DNA from: Eledone cirrhosa
Lineage: Eukaryota; Mollusca; Cephalopoda; Octopoda; Eledonidae
Assembly (NCBI GenBank): GCA_964016885.1
Contig: OZ024742.1
Location: 121,582,370 to 121,646,369, forward strand
DNA: 64,000 nt
Reading direction: 5' to 3'
Shown here: positions 44,490 to 54,397 of the stretch, piece after piece
Layout: each line of letters begins with the position of its first letter
Numbering within the stretch: the first letter of the stretch is position 1
Program-made: the position numbers and the translations under genes
Notes under the pieces: generated by a model
Seen by the model: only the letters and a program-made list of their open reading frames with translations
What the model was told of the DNA's origin: nothing
Database searches by the model: none

Positions 44490-44630
44490 CACCCTAATTT
44501 TGACAACCAAAAATTTGAATTAAAAAAAAGAAATATACAACCTTCGGCCTCCAGGACGCATGGTAGAGTTTTGAGACTTATTTTAGGATAAAAGTAGCGT
44601 CTTCAACGCCGGGAAATACGGTATATCTGT
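44490..44630. mobile_element. Possible end of a DNA transposon
   Basis: The minus strand reads ATACCGTATTTCCCGGCGTT, then GAAGACGCTACTTTTATCC and CCAGGACGCATGG... in antisense. This ATACCGTATTTCCC-type start followed by repeated GACGC or GCGTC motifs is of a kind seen at the ends of several DNA transposons. No second end or transposase was found. Confidence 0.3.
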
Positions 44631-44653
44631 GTAGCATTATTATCAATATACAA

Positions 44654-44845
44654 TAGGGCGGTGAATTGGCAGTATCGGTAGAGGGTCGGACATGCTTTCC
44701 AGCATAGTTACGTCCCTTTACGATCTGAGTTCAAATCCCGCCGAGGTTAACTTTGCCTTTCATCCTTACGGGGTCGATAACATAAAGTACCAGTAATGTA
44801 CTGGGATAATTGCTGGCCTTGTGCCAAAAGTAGAAACAGTTATTA
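44654..44845 (+). mobile_element. tRNA-derived SINE (cluster member 1)
   Basis: Starts GGGCGGTGAATTGGCAGTATC and has CATGCTTTCCAGCAT, GAGTTCAAATCCCGCC, CATCCTTACGGGGTCGATAA and a shortened tail (CTGGGATAATTGCTGGCC). It lacks the TTTAATCGACTTTCC block, which marks the same subfamily as 14574, 50079, 54180 and 61331. Confidence 0.9.
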
Positions 44846-45188
44846 TCAATATACCCATTAACATATCTTTGCAATTGAATACAAATTATTATGCCTCAAT
44901 GTATTGTATGACGTCCTTTCTCGACTTAATGTTTATATTGTATGTATGTTCATCCGTACATATTTGTAATGTATTGTTGGGTGAGTCATAAGTAATCGGG
45001 CAGGAAAGATTTATTTTCCAAATGATATTTTCTAAAATTCTGGTCATACATTACGAAATTATAAATACATCAAACAAAAGTAGTTAAAATATATAAACAT
45101 GGCTGATCACACACAAATATGCGGATATTCAAAAAGTTATCTAAATTTGCAATAAAAGTGCAATGACTTCCCAGTTACTTATGACTCA

Positions 45189-45381
45189 CGCTGTACTTTG
45201 CAGCATAGAATCACGGCTCTTTACGTTCTGAGTTCAAAACAATCTCGCCGAGGTTAGCTTTGCCTTTCATCCTTGCAGGGTCAATAAACTAAACTACCAG
45301 TAATGCACTGGTGTCGAATTAATTGACTTCTCCCCCACCAAAAAGTTGTTGGCCTTGTTTCTAAATCAGAAACCATTATTA
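45189..45381 (+). mobile_element. tRNA-derived SINE, head missing (cluster member 2)
   Basis: Begins at GTACTTTGCAGCATAGAATC and continues GAGTTCAAAACAATCTCGCC (a small insertion in the B-box region), CATCCTTGCAGGGTCAATAA and TTAATTGACTTCTCCC, and ends CTAAATCAGAAACCATTATT. Confidence 0.85.
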
Positions 45382-45384
45382 CTA

Positions 45385-45551
45385 GAGAACGGTGGATTGG
45401 CAGTACTGGTAGAGGGTTGCGCCCCTTTACGGTCTGAGTTCAAATCCCGCCGAGGTTAACTTTGCCTTTCATCTTTACGGGGTCGATAAAATAAAGTACC
45501 AGTAATGTACTGGGATAATTGCTGGTCTTGTGCCAAAAGTAGAAATTATTA
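45385..45551 (+). mobile_element. tRNA-derived SINE, short subfamily (cluster member 3)
   Basis: GAGAACGGTGGATTGGCAGT is followed by an internal deletion that removes the CATGCTTT block. It then has GGTCTGAGTTCAAATCCCGCC and a TACTGGGATAATTGCTGGTC tail. It follows the previous copy with no gap beyond ATTATTACTA. Confidence 0.88.
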
Positions 45552-45781
45552 CTAGAGAGCATCAGATTGGCAGTATCGTTGGAATGTTCGATAAAATGCA
45601 TTGCGGTATTTAGTTCCGACTTTCTACATCCTGAGTTCAAATCCCACCGAGGTCAACTTTGCCTTTTATTTTTCGGATGTCGATAAAATAAAGTAGCTTT
45701 TAAGCATTCGGGTCGATTTACTCGACTTTCTTCGCCTACTACATTACTGGCTTTGTACCTATATTAGAAATAATTATTAAA
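45552..45781 (+). mobile_element. tRNA-derived SINE, divergent (cluster member 4)
   Basis: CATCAGATTGGCAGTATCGTT, ATGCATTGCGGTATTTAGTT, GAGTTCAAATCCCACC, CATTCGGGTCGATTTACTCG and CTGGCTTTGTACCTATATTAG keep the right order. It is older than members 1 and 3. Confidence 0.85.
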
Positions 45782-46013
45782 GGTCCATGGATTGTCTTGC
45801 CAGTAATCGGGGAAGCGTCGGACAAAATGCTTTGTGGCATTTTCATTGCGACTTTCTACCTTCTGACCTTCTGAGTACAAATACCACCATTACCAACTTT
45901 GCCTTTCGTTCTTTAGGAATTGATAAAATTAAGTACCAGTTAAGTAGTAGGCTCAGTATAATTGACCCCCTCCTCCCCGAATCCCTGTCCCAATGTTAGA
46001 AAAAATTATTTTT
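45782..46013 (+). mobile_element. tRNA-derived SINE, divergent (cluster member 5)
   Basis: Begins GGTCCATGGATTGTCTTGCC, then ATGCTTTGTGGCATTTTC, a duplicated CTTCTGA, GAGTACAAATACCACC, AATTAAGTACCAGTTAAGTA and CCCAATGTTAGAAA. The last member of the head-to-tail series. Confidence 0.8.
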
Positions 46014-46790
46014 CTTAAGGAAATGGTGAAAACATTGGCGAAGCTTGGCATGGTGATGACTGAAGTTAACAGCAGAAAAATCTATTTGTGAACTTGAACG
46101 ACGCACTGGAAACTTAAGAAAGACCAGGTGAATATGCATTGTCCTTCCTACATTATAGGTCTGTACTTGCCCATAATCCTGTTTGAGTCAATGATTGTTG
46201 TAAGTTCGTTATGGATTCATGTGGTGACGATGTTAGGAGTCGAACTATTGATCTGGTCTGAGATTCTATCGATTTGAAAATCTAAATATCTTTTGAATTA
46301 TATCAATAGGTGAGACATACATGACATAGCATTTGTAACATCGCAACTTTCACTATATTTGTCTTTGATGACCATTTCATACCATCTATATGTGATATAC
46401 CATTATATTTCGCACTATATATTTTAAAATATGAGGGCCACTAGTATCTCATAGTGTAGGTAAAGTTAACATATTTAATGCACAATACATCTATATGGTT
46501 AAATAGAAATAGTTATGCTGTGAAGAAAAGAAAGAAAAGAAAAACAAACAAAACAATATTAGTAATTAGCTAATCTTTTTTAAATCATTTAAACGAGTAC
46601 GGGAGACTATGTTTCAGTCTTATCAGCAAAGCACATACATCAGCGTACTTGCTGAAGTTGTGATAGAGGAATCGGTATTTAAATGGACATGATTTAAATG
46701 CAAGAATTGCTGGAGTTGGTACACTAATGCGCCAGCTTCATCACTCTGTCATCAGTAGATGGGAGGTAGTGTATAATCTAATTCGATATT
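46014..46790. other. No feature recognised
   Basis: AT-rich sequence with no repeat family or coding motif that I recognise. Confidence 0.4.
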
Positions 46791-46791
46791 C

Positions 46792-47185
46792 GTGTCTACC
46801 CCTAACTATTGTGATGAACGTTTGGTAATTACCGAAAGAATACGAGCAGGAATGCAAGTAGCCGAAATGGGGTTGTTCCGATGCATCTTTGAAGTAACGT
46901 TACTCGAGAGGGTGCATAGTTCGGAGATTAGAGTCTCTCTCCCGGTAGAGCTGCTACTTCTAATGGACATGCGGTTCTACGGTCATGTGGTTAGAATGCC
47001 TAAGGAAAAAAATCGCTGGAGAGATTTTATGGGAAAAACGAACTGGCAAGAGACTCAGATGTAAACCCCGAGGAAGATGTTTGAATAACATCTATAAATC
47101 GACTGGTCTCAATTGGGAACCCAGCCGGACCACTATGAAACGGTTATTTTTCGAAAGTGTGTCTGATGATTCTCCCTCCATGTAA
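46792..47185 (+). pseudogene. LINE C-terminal remnant (RTE-like)
   Basis: Frame 46792-47064 encodes MGLFRCIFEVTLLERVHSSE, IRVSLPVELLLLMDMRFYGH and VVRMPKEKNRW. An overlapping frame continues GKRLRCKPRGRCLNN and STGLNWEPS. The series GVTLLDRVRSSEIR, FGHVIRMPxE, TGKRPRGRPRTRW is the familiar C terminus of RTE-type LINE reverse transcriptases. A frameshift near 47030 separates the two halves. RT catalytic motifs are absent. A more decayed copy lies at 56540-57000. Confidence 0.72.
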
Positions 47186-47639
47186 ATGTTCAGAGAAAGA
47201 ATTAATTAGAAATGCCATCTAAAAAACAGAAAAACAAAACAATAGCTGGTTATGTTGGGCCTGTTATTTTTATCTAAAGACATTTTTTTCCAATTCCATC
47301 CCGCCCGTCCCCTCAATTTATCTTATTTCTCATCCTTTCTTCTGATAAAGGACTAGACCCTTTTCCTGCTATATCAAGCGTTAACCTAATATATCCCTTC
47401 CATATACTGTACCGATTGTGTTGTTATTTCTGTTTACTTTTTACACACACCCACACACATATATAAATGCTTATACTACTTAGACATATTTTTGTAGGGA
47501 GGAAAAACTTAGCATTACTCATTGGTGTGCAGGAGACATTTAGAGACATATTTCATATAAAATAATTTAGTATAGTACTAAACATAGTGTTCCTTATACT
47601 AGTGTGAGGTATTATTCAATAAGAAAAAGTGCTATGCGC
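47186..47639. other. No feature recognised
   Basis: AT-rich DNA with a short (CA)n at 47444-47460. Confidence 0.4.
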
Positions 47640-48000
47640 AGTGGTTTCATATCGCACTGGTTATTATCTTTAGATATATCACTGTATGTTACATTTTGAT
47701 TAATTGCTGCGTCGTATCGTTTTTATATAATACTATATAACGTATACTGCTACGAAATTTATCATTCGATAAATTGTTGCATGCTTTCGTTTTATACTAC
47801 TTTATGCTGCTTAATACTATAATGCCGCATAGTATTATCATATCCTTCGACATACTACTATGCGTTTGCGTATGTTGCATGCTGCTATATATCATCGTTC
47901 GATAAATTATGCTGTGCTATCGTTTTATATAATATATACATGCTTTTGTGTCCGAAGGCATAGCAAAGTAGTTATAAAATTGGCTTTCCAATCGTGAGGT
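47640..48000. repeat. Degenerate satellite-like segment, part 1
   Basis: Phrases such as TTCGATAAATTGTTGCATGC, TATCGTTTTATATAA, ATACTGCTAC and TATGCTGC recur irregularly every 50-100 bp. Similar phrases return at 48840-49090 and 50920-51110, suggesting one old tandem domain split by later insertions. Confidence 0.5.
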
Positions 48001-48496
48001 GGCGGATTTCGATTAAACTACTTGGCATCTTGTGCAAAGGTCTTTTCTTAAAACGAAAACAACGTCGTTTGTCGATTCAATCGTCGAGTATTACATTAAG
48101 GGTATATGCAGCTATGGAATACTCAGCCACTTTCATGTCAGTTTATCACGTAGGATGTTCAGGTGATCAATCAACTGAATGTTCATCGTTGAAGCTGACG
48201 GAATCTCCCCAGAGATCTACATGTAACCATACAAGCAAGTACAGCAACTGTGTGGCCCTGCAGTTGGTATGGAGATTGTTTTTTTTTTAACACCATATGG
48301 ATAAAGGTGTGAAATGGACAAAACTCAGAAGAGTCATTGTCTGCCGGCCAGCTGGAGCATTGTCTCCAAAATCATGATATAATGAAAAATCCGTCTCTGC
48401 TGTGTATACTACAATTCATCGAGAGAACACTACTAATACCTATACAATCTATAACAACTTCAATACTGCGTACAGTTCTATGAAATAGTACTCTAT
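48001..48496. other. No firm feature
   Basis: A 98-codon frame at 47994-48290 has no family motif. It spans the edge of the satellite-like segment and is not supported as a gene. Confidence 0.4.
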
Positions 48497-48788
48497 GGAG
48501 GAGCCTGGCCTGGTGGTAAGCGGGTTGGACTTACAATCATAATGTCATGGGTTCAAATCCTGTATTAGCATGTGGGCTATGTTCTTGAGCAAAAACACGT
48601 CATTTCACATCGATCCAGTGTACTCAGCTGAAAATGAGCACCAGCAATAGTTGGGAGTTGAACCCTGCGATGGACTGGCGTCTTGTGCAGTGGGGAGTGG
48701 GGAGTCTTATACTCCCAATCACTTAACATCATGGAAACCGGGATAAGCATTGGCCTGATGAGCCTTCTGGTTCGAGACAGACTATAGA
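48497..48788 (+). mobile_element. Family-2 SINE, full length with tRNA-like head
   Basis: GGCCTGGTGGTAAGCGGGTTGG resembles an A-box region and GGGTTCAAATCCTGT is a perfect B-box core, about 35 bp apart as in a tRNA. The body has GTTCTTGAGCAAAAACACG, GCACCAGCAATAGTTGGGAG, GATGGACTGGCGTC, ACCGGGATAAGC and CTGATGAGCCTTCTGG. It is the best reference for this family in the window. Confidence 0.88.
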
Positions 48789-48839
48789 CGTAGACAACAG
48801 CGGAGGACTGGAACCAATGGAAAGATCGATCCACGTCTG

Positions 48840-49090
48840 ATACACATTATCGACTCACGATATTTTATATAGACACTCATCGTCTGCTATCGACGAAATG
48901 CCTGTAGTACAGTACTTTATCTGTATAGAAATATATACAGTAAACAGCAATATATATAGTATGCTGCTATGTGCTTTCGCTCAATAAATGGCTGTATGTT
49001 ATCTGCTTAAATATCATTATATACTGTAAGCTGCTTTATGCTAGGTCTACTACTATTTCGTATAATATCGCAAGAAATACTGTTCCTTAT
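48840..49090. repeat. Degenerate satellite-like segment, part 2
   Basis: Contains TATGCTGCTATGTGCTTTCG, TCAATAAATGGCTGTATGTT and TAAGCTGCTTTATGC, matching phrases of parts 1 and 3. Confidence 0.45.
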
Positions 49091-49109
49091 AACTATGTAT
49101 GCTTTGTCA

Positions 49110-50030
49110 GTTTTGAGTATATATAAGTATATGAGTGTATATAAGTGTATATAAGTATATGAGTATATATAAGTGTATGATTGTATATGGTTAGCATATG
49201 AGTGAATGTAAGTATATGAGTGTGTATATATATATATATATATATATGAACATTATATGTGTTTATATGAATATATATGAACAGTATATGGGTTTGTATG
49301 AATATATATGAACAGTATATGTGTGTATATGAATATATATGAACAGTATATGTGTGTATATGAATATATATGAACATTATATGGGTGTATATGAATATAT
49401 ATGAACATTATATGTGTTTATATGAATATATATGAATAGTATATGTGTTTATATGAATATATATGAACAGTATATGTGTGTATATGAATATATATGAATA
49501 TTATATGTGTGTATATGAATATATATGAACATTATATGGGTGTATATGAATATATATGAACAGTATATATGTTTATATGAATATATATGAATAGTATATG
49601 TGTGTATATGAATATATATGAACAGTATATGTGTGTATATGAATATATATGAACATTATATGTGTGTATATGAATATATATGAATAGTATATGTGTGTAT
49701 ATGAATATATATGAACATTATATGTGTGTATATGAATATATATGAACAGTATATGTGTGTATATGAATATATATGAACAGTATATATGTTTATATGAATA
49801 TATATGAACAGTATATGTGTTTATATGAATATATATGAATAGTATATGTGTGTATATGAATATATATGAACATTATATGTGTGTATATGAATATATATGA
49901 ATAGTATATGTGTGTATATGAATATATATAAACATTATATGTGTGTATATGAATATATATGAACAGTATATGTGTGTATATGAATATATATGAACAGTAT
50001 ATGGGTCTACCTGATAAGTATATAAGTGTA
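49110..50030. repeat. 31-bp minisatellite, about 25 units
   Basis: From about 49249 to 50005 a 31-bp unit (GAATATATATGAACAGTATA followed by TGTGTGTATAT) repeats about 25 times. Variation is confined to a few sites: GAACAG, GAACAT, GAATAG or GAATAT, and TGTGTG, TGTTTA or GGGTGT. A looser set of similar units precedes it from 49110. No unit has a stable coding frame. Confidence 0.92.
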
Positions 50031-50078
50031 TATGATTAATACACGAATGTATATGATTAGTATATGATTATATATATA

Positions 50079-50254
50079 AGGGCGGTGGATTGGCAGTATC
50101 GGTAGAGAGTCGGACGCCATGCTTTCCAGCATAGTTACGTCCCTTTACGGACTGAGTTCAAATCCCGCCGAGGTTAACTTTCGGGGTCGATAAAATAAAA
50201 TACCAGTAATGTACTGGGTAATTGCTGGCCTTGTGCCAAAAGTAGAAACAATTA
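50079..50254 (+). mobile_element. tRNA-derived SINE inside the minisatellite
   Basis: GGGCGGTGGATTGGCAGTATC, CATGCTTTCCAGCATAGTTA, GAGTTCAAATCCCGCC and CTGGGTAATTGCTGGCC. It lacks the TTGCCTTTCATCCTTA block. ATATATAA flanks both sides, and the degenerate minisatellite continues after it, so the SINE is the later insertion. Confidence 0.9.
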
Positions 50255-50745
50255 TATATAAGTGTACGTGGGTGTATATGATAAGTATATGAGTATATGA
50301 ACAATATATGAGTATATATAATCAGTAGATCAGTGTATATGCGTATATATGAGTGTATATGAACAACATATGAGCAGAATATGTATGTATATGAGTATAT
50401 ATGATAATTATATAGGCACATATAAGCTGTATATGATTTGTATATGAGAGTGTGAGTGTATATGGGTGTATATGATCAGTATATGAGAGCGTATAGGCAG
50501 TATATGAGTGTATATGTGTGTATATGAGTGTATATGAGTGCATATGGGTGAAAAATGGGTATATATAAGTATATGAGTGTATATGAACAGTATATGAGTG
50601 TATATTGGTGTATATGATTAGTATATGAGCTGTATATAAATGAATATATGAGAGTATATGTGTGTATATGGTTAGTATATGATTATATATGATCAGTATA
50701 TGAGCAGTATCTGAGCAGCATATGTGTGTATATGAGCAGTATATG
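50255..50745. repeat. Degenerate minisatellite continuation
   Basis: Irregular units of ATATGAGTGTATATG, AGTATATGAG and TATATGATCAGTATATGAG without a fixed period, clearly related to the 31-bp array. Confidence 0.8.
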
Positions 50746-50919
50746 ATAAAACACCTTCCAATAATGACTATCCTATCTTTTATTCAGTCATACCGTATCG
50801 AAGATTATAATACCCAATGCGTCTCACTTTTTATACGATGTATAGGGTGTCAATAGGGAGAAATTTGACTGTTATTTTTAGCAGATTGAGCGATAGCGCA
50901 GGCGTTTTCCTTGTTGGCT

Positions 50920-51110
50920 AGTACTGTTGAATATAGGGCTACTATAGAATATTATAAACTGTATGCTCAATAAATTGCTATGCGATATCGTTTTGTTGTG
51001 TATTATATGCGAGAATCTCATAACATATATTGCTGTAGGTTTTGCATCGATACAGTTTCGTATGCTTCTGAGTGTTATGCTCCATTGTGAAGGATCCAAA
51101 TGCTGTCACA
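50920..51110. repeat. Degenerate satellite-like segment, part 3
   Basis: TATGCTCAATAAATTGCTATGCG, ATCGTTTTGTTGTG, ATATTGCTGTAGG and GAGTGTTATGCTCC resemble parts 1 and 2. Confidence 0.45.
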
Positions 51111-51309
51111 TATTATTGAGTTATGTGGCATTCTTTGCTTGACTCGACTCAAATTGGGGACAGTGTTACTGTTTTCAACTTCTATAAAAAAATACCCATC
51201 AAATGAATATTGTCATTTTGTCAACTACTAATTTCAGAGAGAAAACTAATCCACTGGCAGCATTTCAGTCCTCTAACAACCAGAGATGTTATGTACTGCC
51301 TCAAATTAG

Positions 51310-51590
51310 TCTAACGTCTGTCTCGAGCTCAACAGGCCGGCGCTCATCCCGGTTTCAGTGACGTTAAACAACTGAGAATACAAGACTCCTATCTGGACAG
51401 GACGTTAGTCCATCGCAAGTTTAACTCCCCAGCTATTGCTGCTACTCATTTTCAGCTGAGTATACTGAAGCAACGTGAAATGAAGTGTTTTTCTCAAGAA
51501 CGTAACGCACAATCTAGTCCAGGAATCGAACACACGACATTATGACCGCAAGTTTAACACCCTTATCATTAGGCCACGCACCTCCACCCG
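51310..51590 (-). mobile_element. Family-2 SINE
   Basis: The minus strand reads GGTGCGTGGCCTAATGATAAG (A-box region), GTGTTCGATTCCTGG (B-box), GTTCTTGAGAAAAACACTTC, AGTAGCAGCAATAGCTGGGG, GATGGACTAACGTCC, GGGATGAGCGCCGGCC and GAGCTCGAGACAGACG. Full length and in good condition. Confidence 0.88.
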
Positions 51591-51667
51591 CAAATTAGTA
51601 CATAGAATATAATTTGCCTTTAAATTTCGTTATTAAAAAATTACCATATTTCCACAATTATCATATA

Positions 51668-52625
51668 CTAGCAGTGGTACCCGGCGTTGCACGGGATAAG
51701 GTATTTTGGAACGCGGACCACCAACAGACCTAATCGTGGAAAAACTGCATGCCTGGACAATATGTAAAGAAAATAAACCGAATACTCTGATGGCTGGATA
51801 ATCTTTAAGATTTTCCTCGATGAAGCAGGAAAAATGCAGGTTTTCACCTAATGCGGGCCCTAGGGGATCAAGAAAATGAATTCTTTTTATGTGCATAATA
51901 TGCCTTGAAATTTCTGGAAAATCGGCTAGACGTAACGCCTCAAAAAAGCCCTAAAAAGCTGAAAAAATGAAGTTTTTCATGTAATGCCATAAAAAAGTTG
52001 GATTTTCTTTGCTAGGCCATACAAAATTTGGATTTTCTTTGCTCACGGTATGAAGAAAAGACTGACTAATACATAGTTACAATTTCAAGGAAATCGGTCT
52101 GACGTAACGCCTCAAAAAACCAATAAAAACCTGAAAAAAAACGCAATTTCTCATTTAATGCGAGCCCTAGGAGATAAAAAAAATTGAATTATTTTATGTG
52201 CATAACACTCCCTGAAACATATGTAATACACATGTAAAGCTTGAAAAAAATCGGTTGGGTACTTCTCGGGTTTTAGGGATTCAAACTCACAGACACACAC
52301 ACACACACACACAGACAGACATCCTCAGGGAAGTGACGTAATGCAGACATACAGACATACAGACAGATATTATAAGGGCGCGATGTTATATGTATGTATC
52401 TATCTAAAAAGAGAAAGACTAAGAGTTAAAGAGCGAGATCGCTAAATCGCCTAATGCGGTCTCTAGGGCATTGACAATTTTAAATTTCTTTTTGCTCAGA
52501 ACACTCCCTCGAACATAAGTATTACATGTGTAAAGTTTGAAAACAGTCAGTCTGGTGGTTCTCGAGTTTTAAGGATTCGAACTCACACACACACAGACAG
52601 ACATCCTCAGTTTTATATATATAGA
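51668..52625 (-). mobile_element. Non-autonomous Helitron with both termini
   Basis: On the minus strand it starts TCTATATATATAAAACTGAG followed by GATGTCTGTCTG, and ends GTGCAACGCCGGGTACCACTGCTAG. A is the base before TC and T follows CTAG, exactly the A/T insertion rule of Helitrons. The GC-rich string CCCGTGCAACGCCGGG just inside the 3' end can form the terminal hairpin. There is no Rep or helicase coding sequence. Inside, about three diverged units carry TAATGCGGGCCCTAGGG, GTGCATAA and GTAACGCCTCAAAAAA. Confidence 0.85.
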
Positions 52626-52797
52626 TATTGACTAGTGAGCTCGTAATTAGCTTTGAATGTTAATAGTGAAAGGCTTGTAACCTGTTGCTAACAAACATCA
52701 CGATATGTTCTTGGAAAGTAATTTATATGGCCCCATATACCTAATTAAATATGTACAGTAGGTTTGGAATAATTCAAGGCTGTATGTAGTAAAAAAC

Positions 52798-53493
52798 ATG
52801 TCTTCCTGTTGTGTCATACAAATCATCATGTCCCAACAAGAAAACGAAACGATTACGGAGTTGTGCCCTGTAGTGGGTACTGAGAGAAAGGCTTTGCTAC
52901 TAGTAGTTCACAAAAGAGAGCCCAACTGCTACACATATGACAATATAGGTGAAATAAGCGCCTTCTCTCAAGAAGAGCAAGAGACACTAATAGGTAGCCT
53001 AGACATGATATTAAAAACAAGAACAAAAACAAAACTTTAGAACAAACGATTAGAACAAATTACGAAAAAGATTTCAGGACGTGAGCCAAATTTACTTGGG
53101 TGCTCAGACCCCTCAAATTGCCCAGAGACATATTTTAGAAAGATCAAATACGTGAACTATGAGATAAGTAAAAAAACCGCTTCCACTTTGCACCGGCCTT
53201 CGTCAAGACCTCTGGTGTCATTGGTGCCTGCGCAGCTGATTTCCTTCGTAAAGTCGGAAAAACAACAACAACAGCAAGTACAAGGAAAAAAAAGGGAGAA
53301 TAACAATGACAGCATCAGCAACAGCAACACCACCACAGCAACACCAACACCACCACTGCAAACACCAGTGCCCCGACGTAAAACACAACAGCCAACGACA
53401 CCGGCAACACCAATTATAGAAGCAACAGTACCAGCACCAGCAACAGCAGCAGCTAAATCACCACCAGCAACAATCAAGGCAGAACCAACCTAA
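52798..53493 (+). pseudogene. Unidentified ORF of about 230 codons with one stop
   Basis: Two open segments share one frame and are separated only by TAG at 53038-53040. The first begins MSSCCVIQIIMSQQENETIT and includes VVGTERKALLLVVHKREPN. Read past the stop, the frame continues GREPNLLGCSDPSNCPETYF and YFRKIKYVNYEISKKTAS. It then enters a low-complexity tail of Gln, Asn, Thr, Pro and Ala ending TIKAEPT and TAA at 53491. I recognise no domain. It could be a retroelement ORF1 or N-terminal region, a retrocopy of a host gene, or a gene in which the TAG is a sequencing or assembly error. No splice signals are claimed. Confidence 0.4.
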
Positions 53494-53570
53494 TAGGAAA
53501 ACGAGGAAAGCTCTCTCATTCCATCCCCGAAAACAATACACACATAAACACACAGACAAATACACAAACA

Positions 53571-53740
53571 TCAGAAAATAATACAGAAAATAATACAGAA
53601 AATAATACAGAAAATAATACAGAAATTAATACAGAAAATAATACAGAAAATAATACAGAAAATAATACAGAAAATAATACAGAAAATAATAGAGAAAATA
53701 ATACAGAAAATAATAGAGAAAATAATAGAGAAAATAATAC
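53571..53740 (+). repeat. 12-bp minisatellite encoding Glu-Asn-Asn-Thr
   Basis: The unit AGAAAATAATAC repeats about 14 times with rare changes (AATT for AATA; AGAG for ACAG). In one frame it reads ENNT repeats and ends SSSEDQEQSKK with a stop near 53775, a frame different from that of the ORF just upstream. On the other strand it reads an Ile/Phe/Cys repeat, which is an artefact. Confidence 0.85.
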
Positions 53741-53775
53741 TTCTAGCAGCGAAGATCAGGAACAATCAAAGAAGT

Positions 53776-53948
53776 AAAAAAACAAAACAAAAACAAAGCC
53801 CAAACAGAACAAAAAGAAAACAGCAAACACCCCACACATACAAATAACTGAAATCGCAGACACCACACTCACAACAAACACATACATCTACAAAAAAACA
53901 CCAACACCAATCCCACCATAATCACCCAAATGCAAGCGCAACCACAAC
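53776..53948. other. CA/AAC-rich low-complexity DNA
   Basis: Adenine and cytosine dominate the plus strand (AAACAAAAACAAAGCCC, CACACATACAAAT). No gene is supported. Confidence 0.55.
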
Positions 53949-54177
53949 ATTGTTGGCCTTGTGCCTAAATCAGAAACCATTGGCAGTCGGGCGCCATGGT
54001 TTGCAACCTAAAGTTACGACCCTTTACGATCTGAGTTCAAATCCCACCGAGGTTAACTTTGCCTTTCATCCTTACGGGGTCGATAAAATAAAGCACCAGT
54101 AACGTACTGGGGTCGATTTTCACATTTCGAAAACTGCTGGCCTTGTGCCTATATAATAAACCACTATTATTATTGCT
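53949..54177 (+). mobile_element. SINE tail plus head-deleted SINE (cluster 2, members 1-2)
   Basis: 53949-53979 is the last 30 bp of one copy (GTTGGCCTTGTGCCTAAATC). It is fused to a second copy starting at ATTGGCAGTCGGGCGCCATGG, which runs through GAGTTCAAATCCCACC, GGGTCGATAAAATAAAGCACC and GGCCTTGTGCC to an ATTATTATT tail. Confidence 0.85.
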
Positions 54178-54179
54178 AT

Positions 54180-54375
54180 AGGGTGGTAGATTGGCAGAAT
54201 CGGTAGAGCGTCAGACACCATGCTTTCTAGCATAGTTACGTCCCTTTACAGTCTGAGTTCAAATCCCGCCGAGGTTAACTTTGCCTTTCATCCTTACGGG
54301 GTCGATAAAATAAAGTACCAGTAATGTACTGGGTAATTGCTGGCCTTGTGCCTAAAGTAGAAACAATTATTATTG
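54180..54375 (+). mobile_element. tRNA-derived SINE (cluster 2, member 3)
   Basis: GGGTGGTAGATTGGCAGAATC, CACCATGCTTTCTAGCATAG, GAGTTCAAATCCCGCC and CTGGGTAATTGCTGGCC, then (ATT)n. A copy of the short subfamily. Confidence 0.9.
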
Positions 54376-54397
54376 CTATTATTCTTGCTTGTTGTAG

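Noticed and set aside
48515..48565. tRNA-like A and B boxes (a possible tRNA gene)
   Set aside because: They form the head of a family-2 SINE. No complete cloverleaf or anticodon arm is evident. The same holds for all SINE heads.
49110..50030. Regular ~31-bp repeats resembling a CRISPR array
   Set aside because: Units are contiguous with no unique spacers, low complexity, and the context is eukaryotic. A minisatellite.
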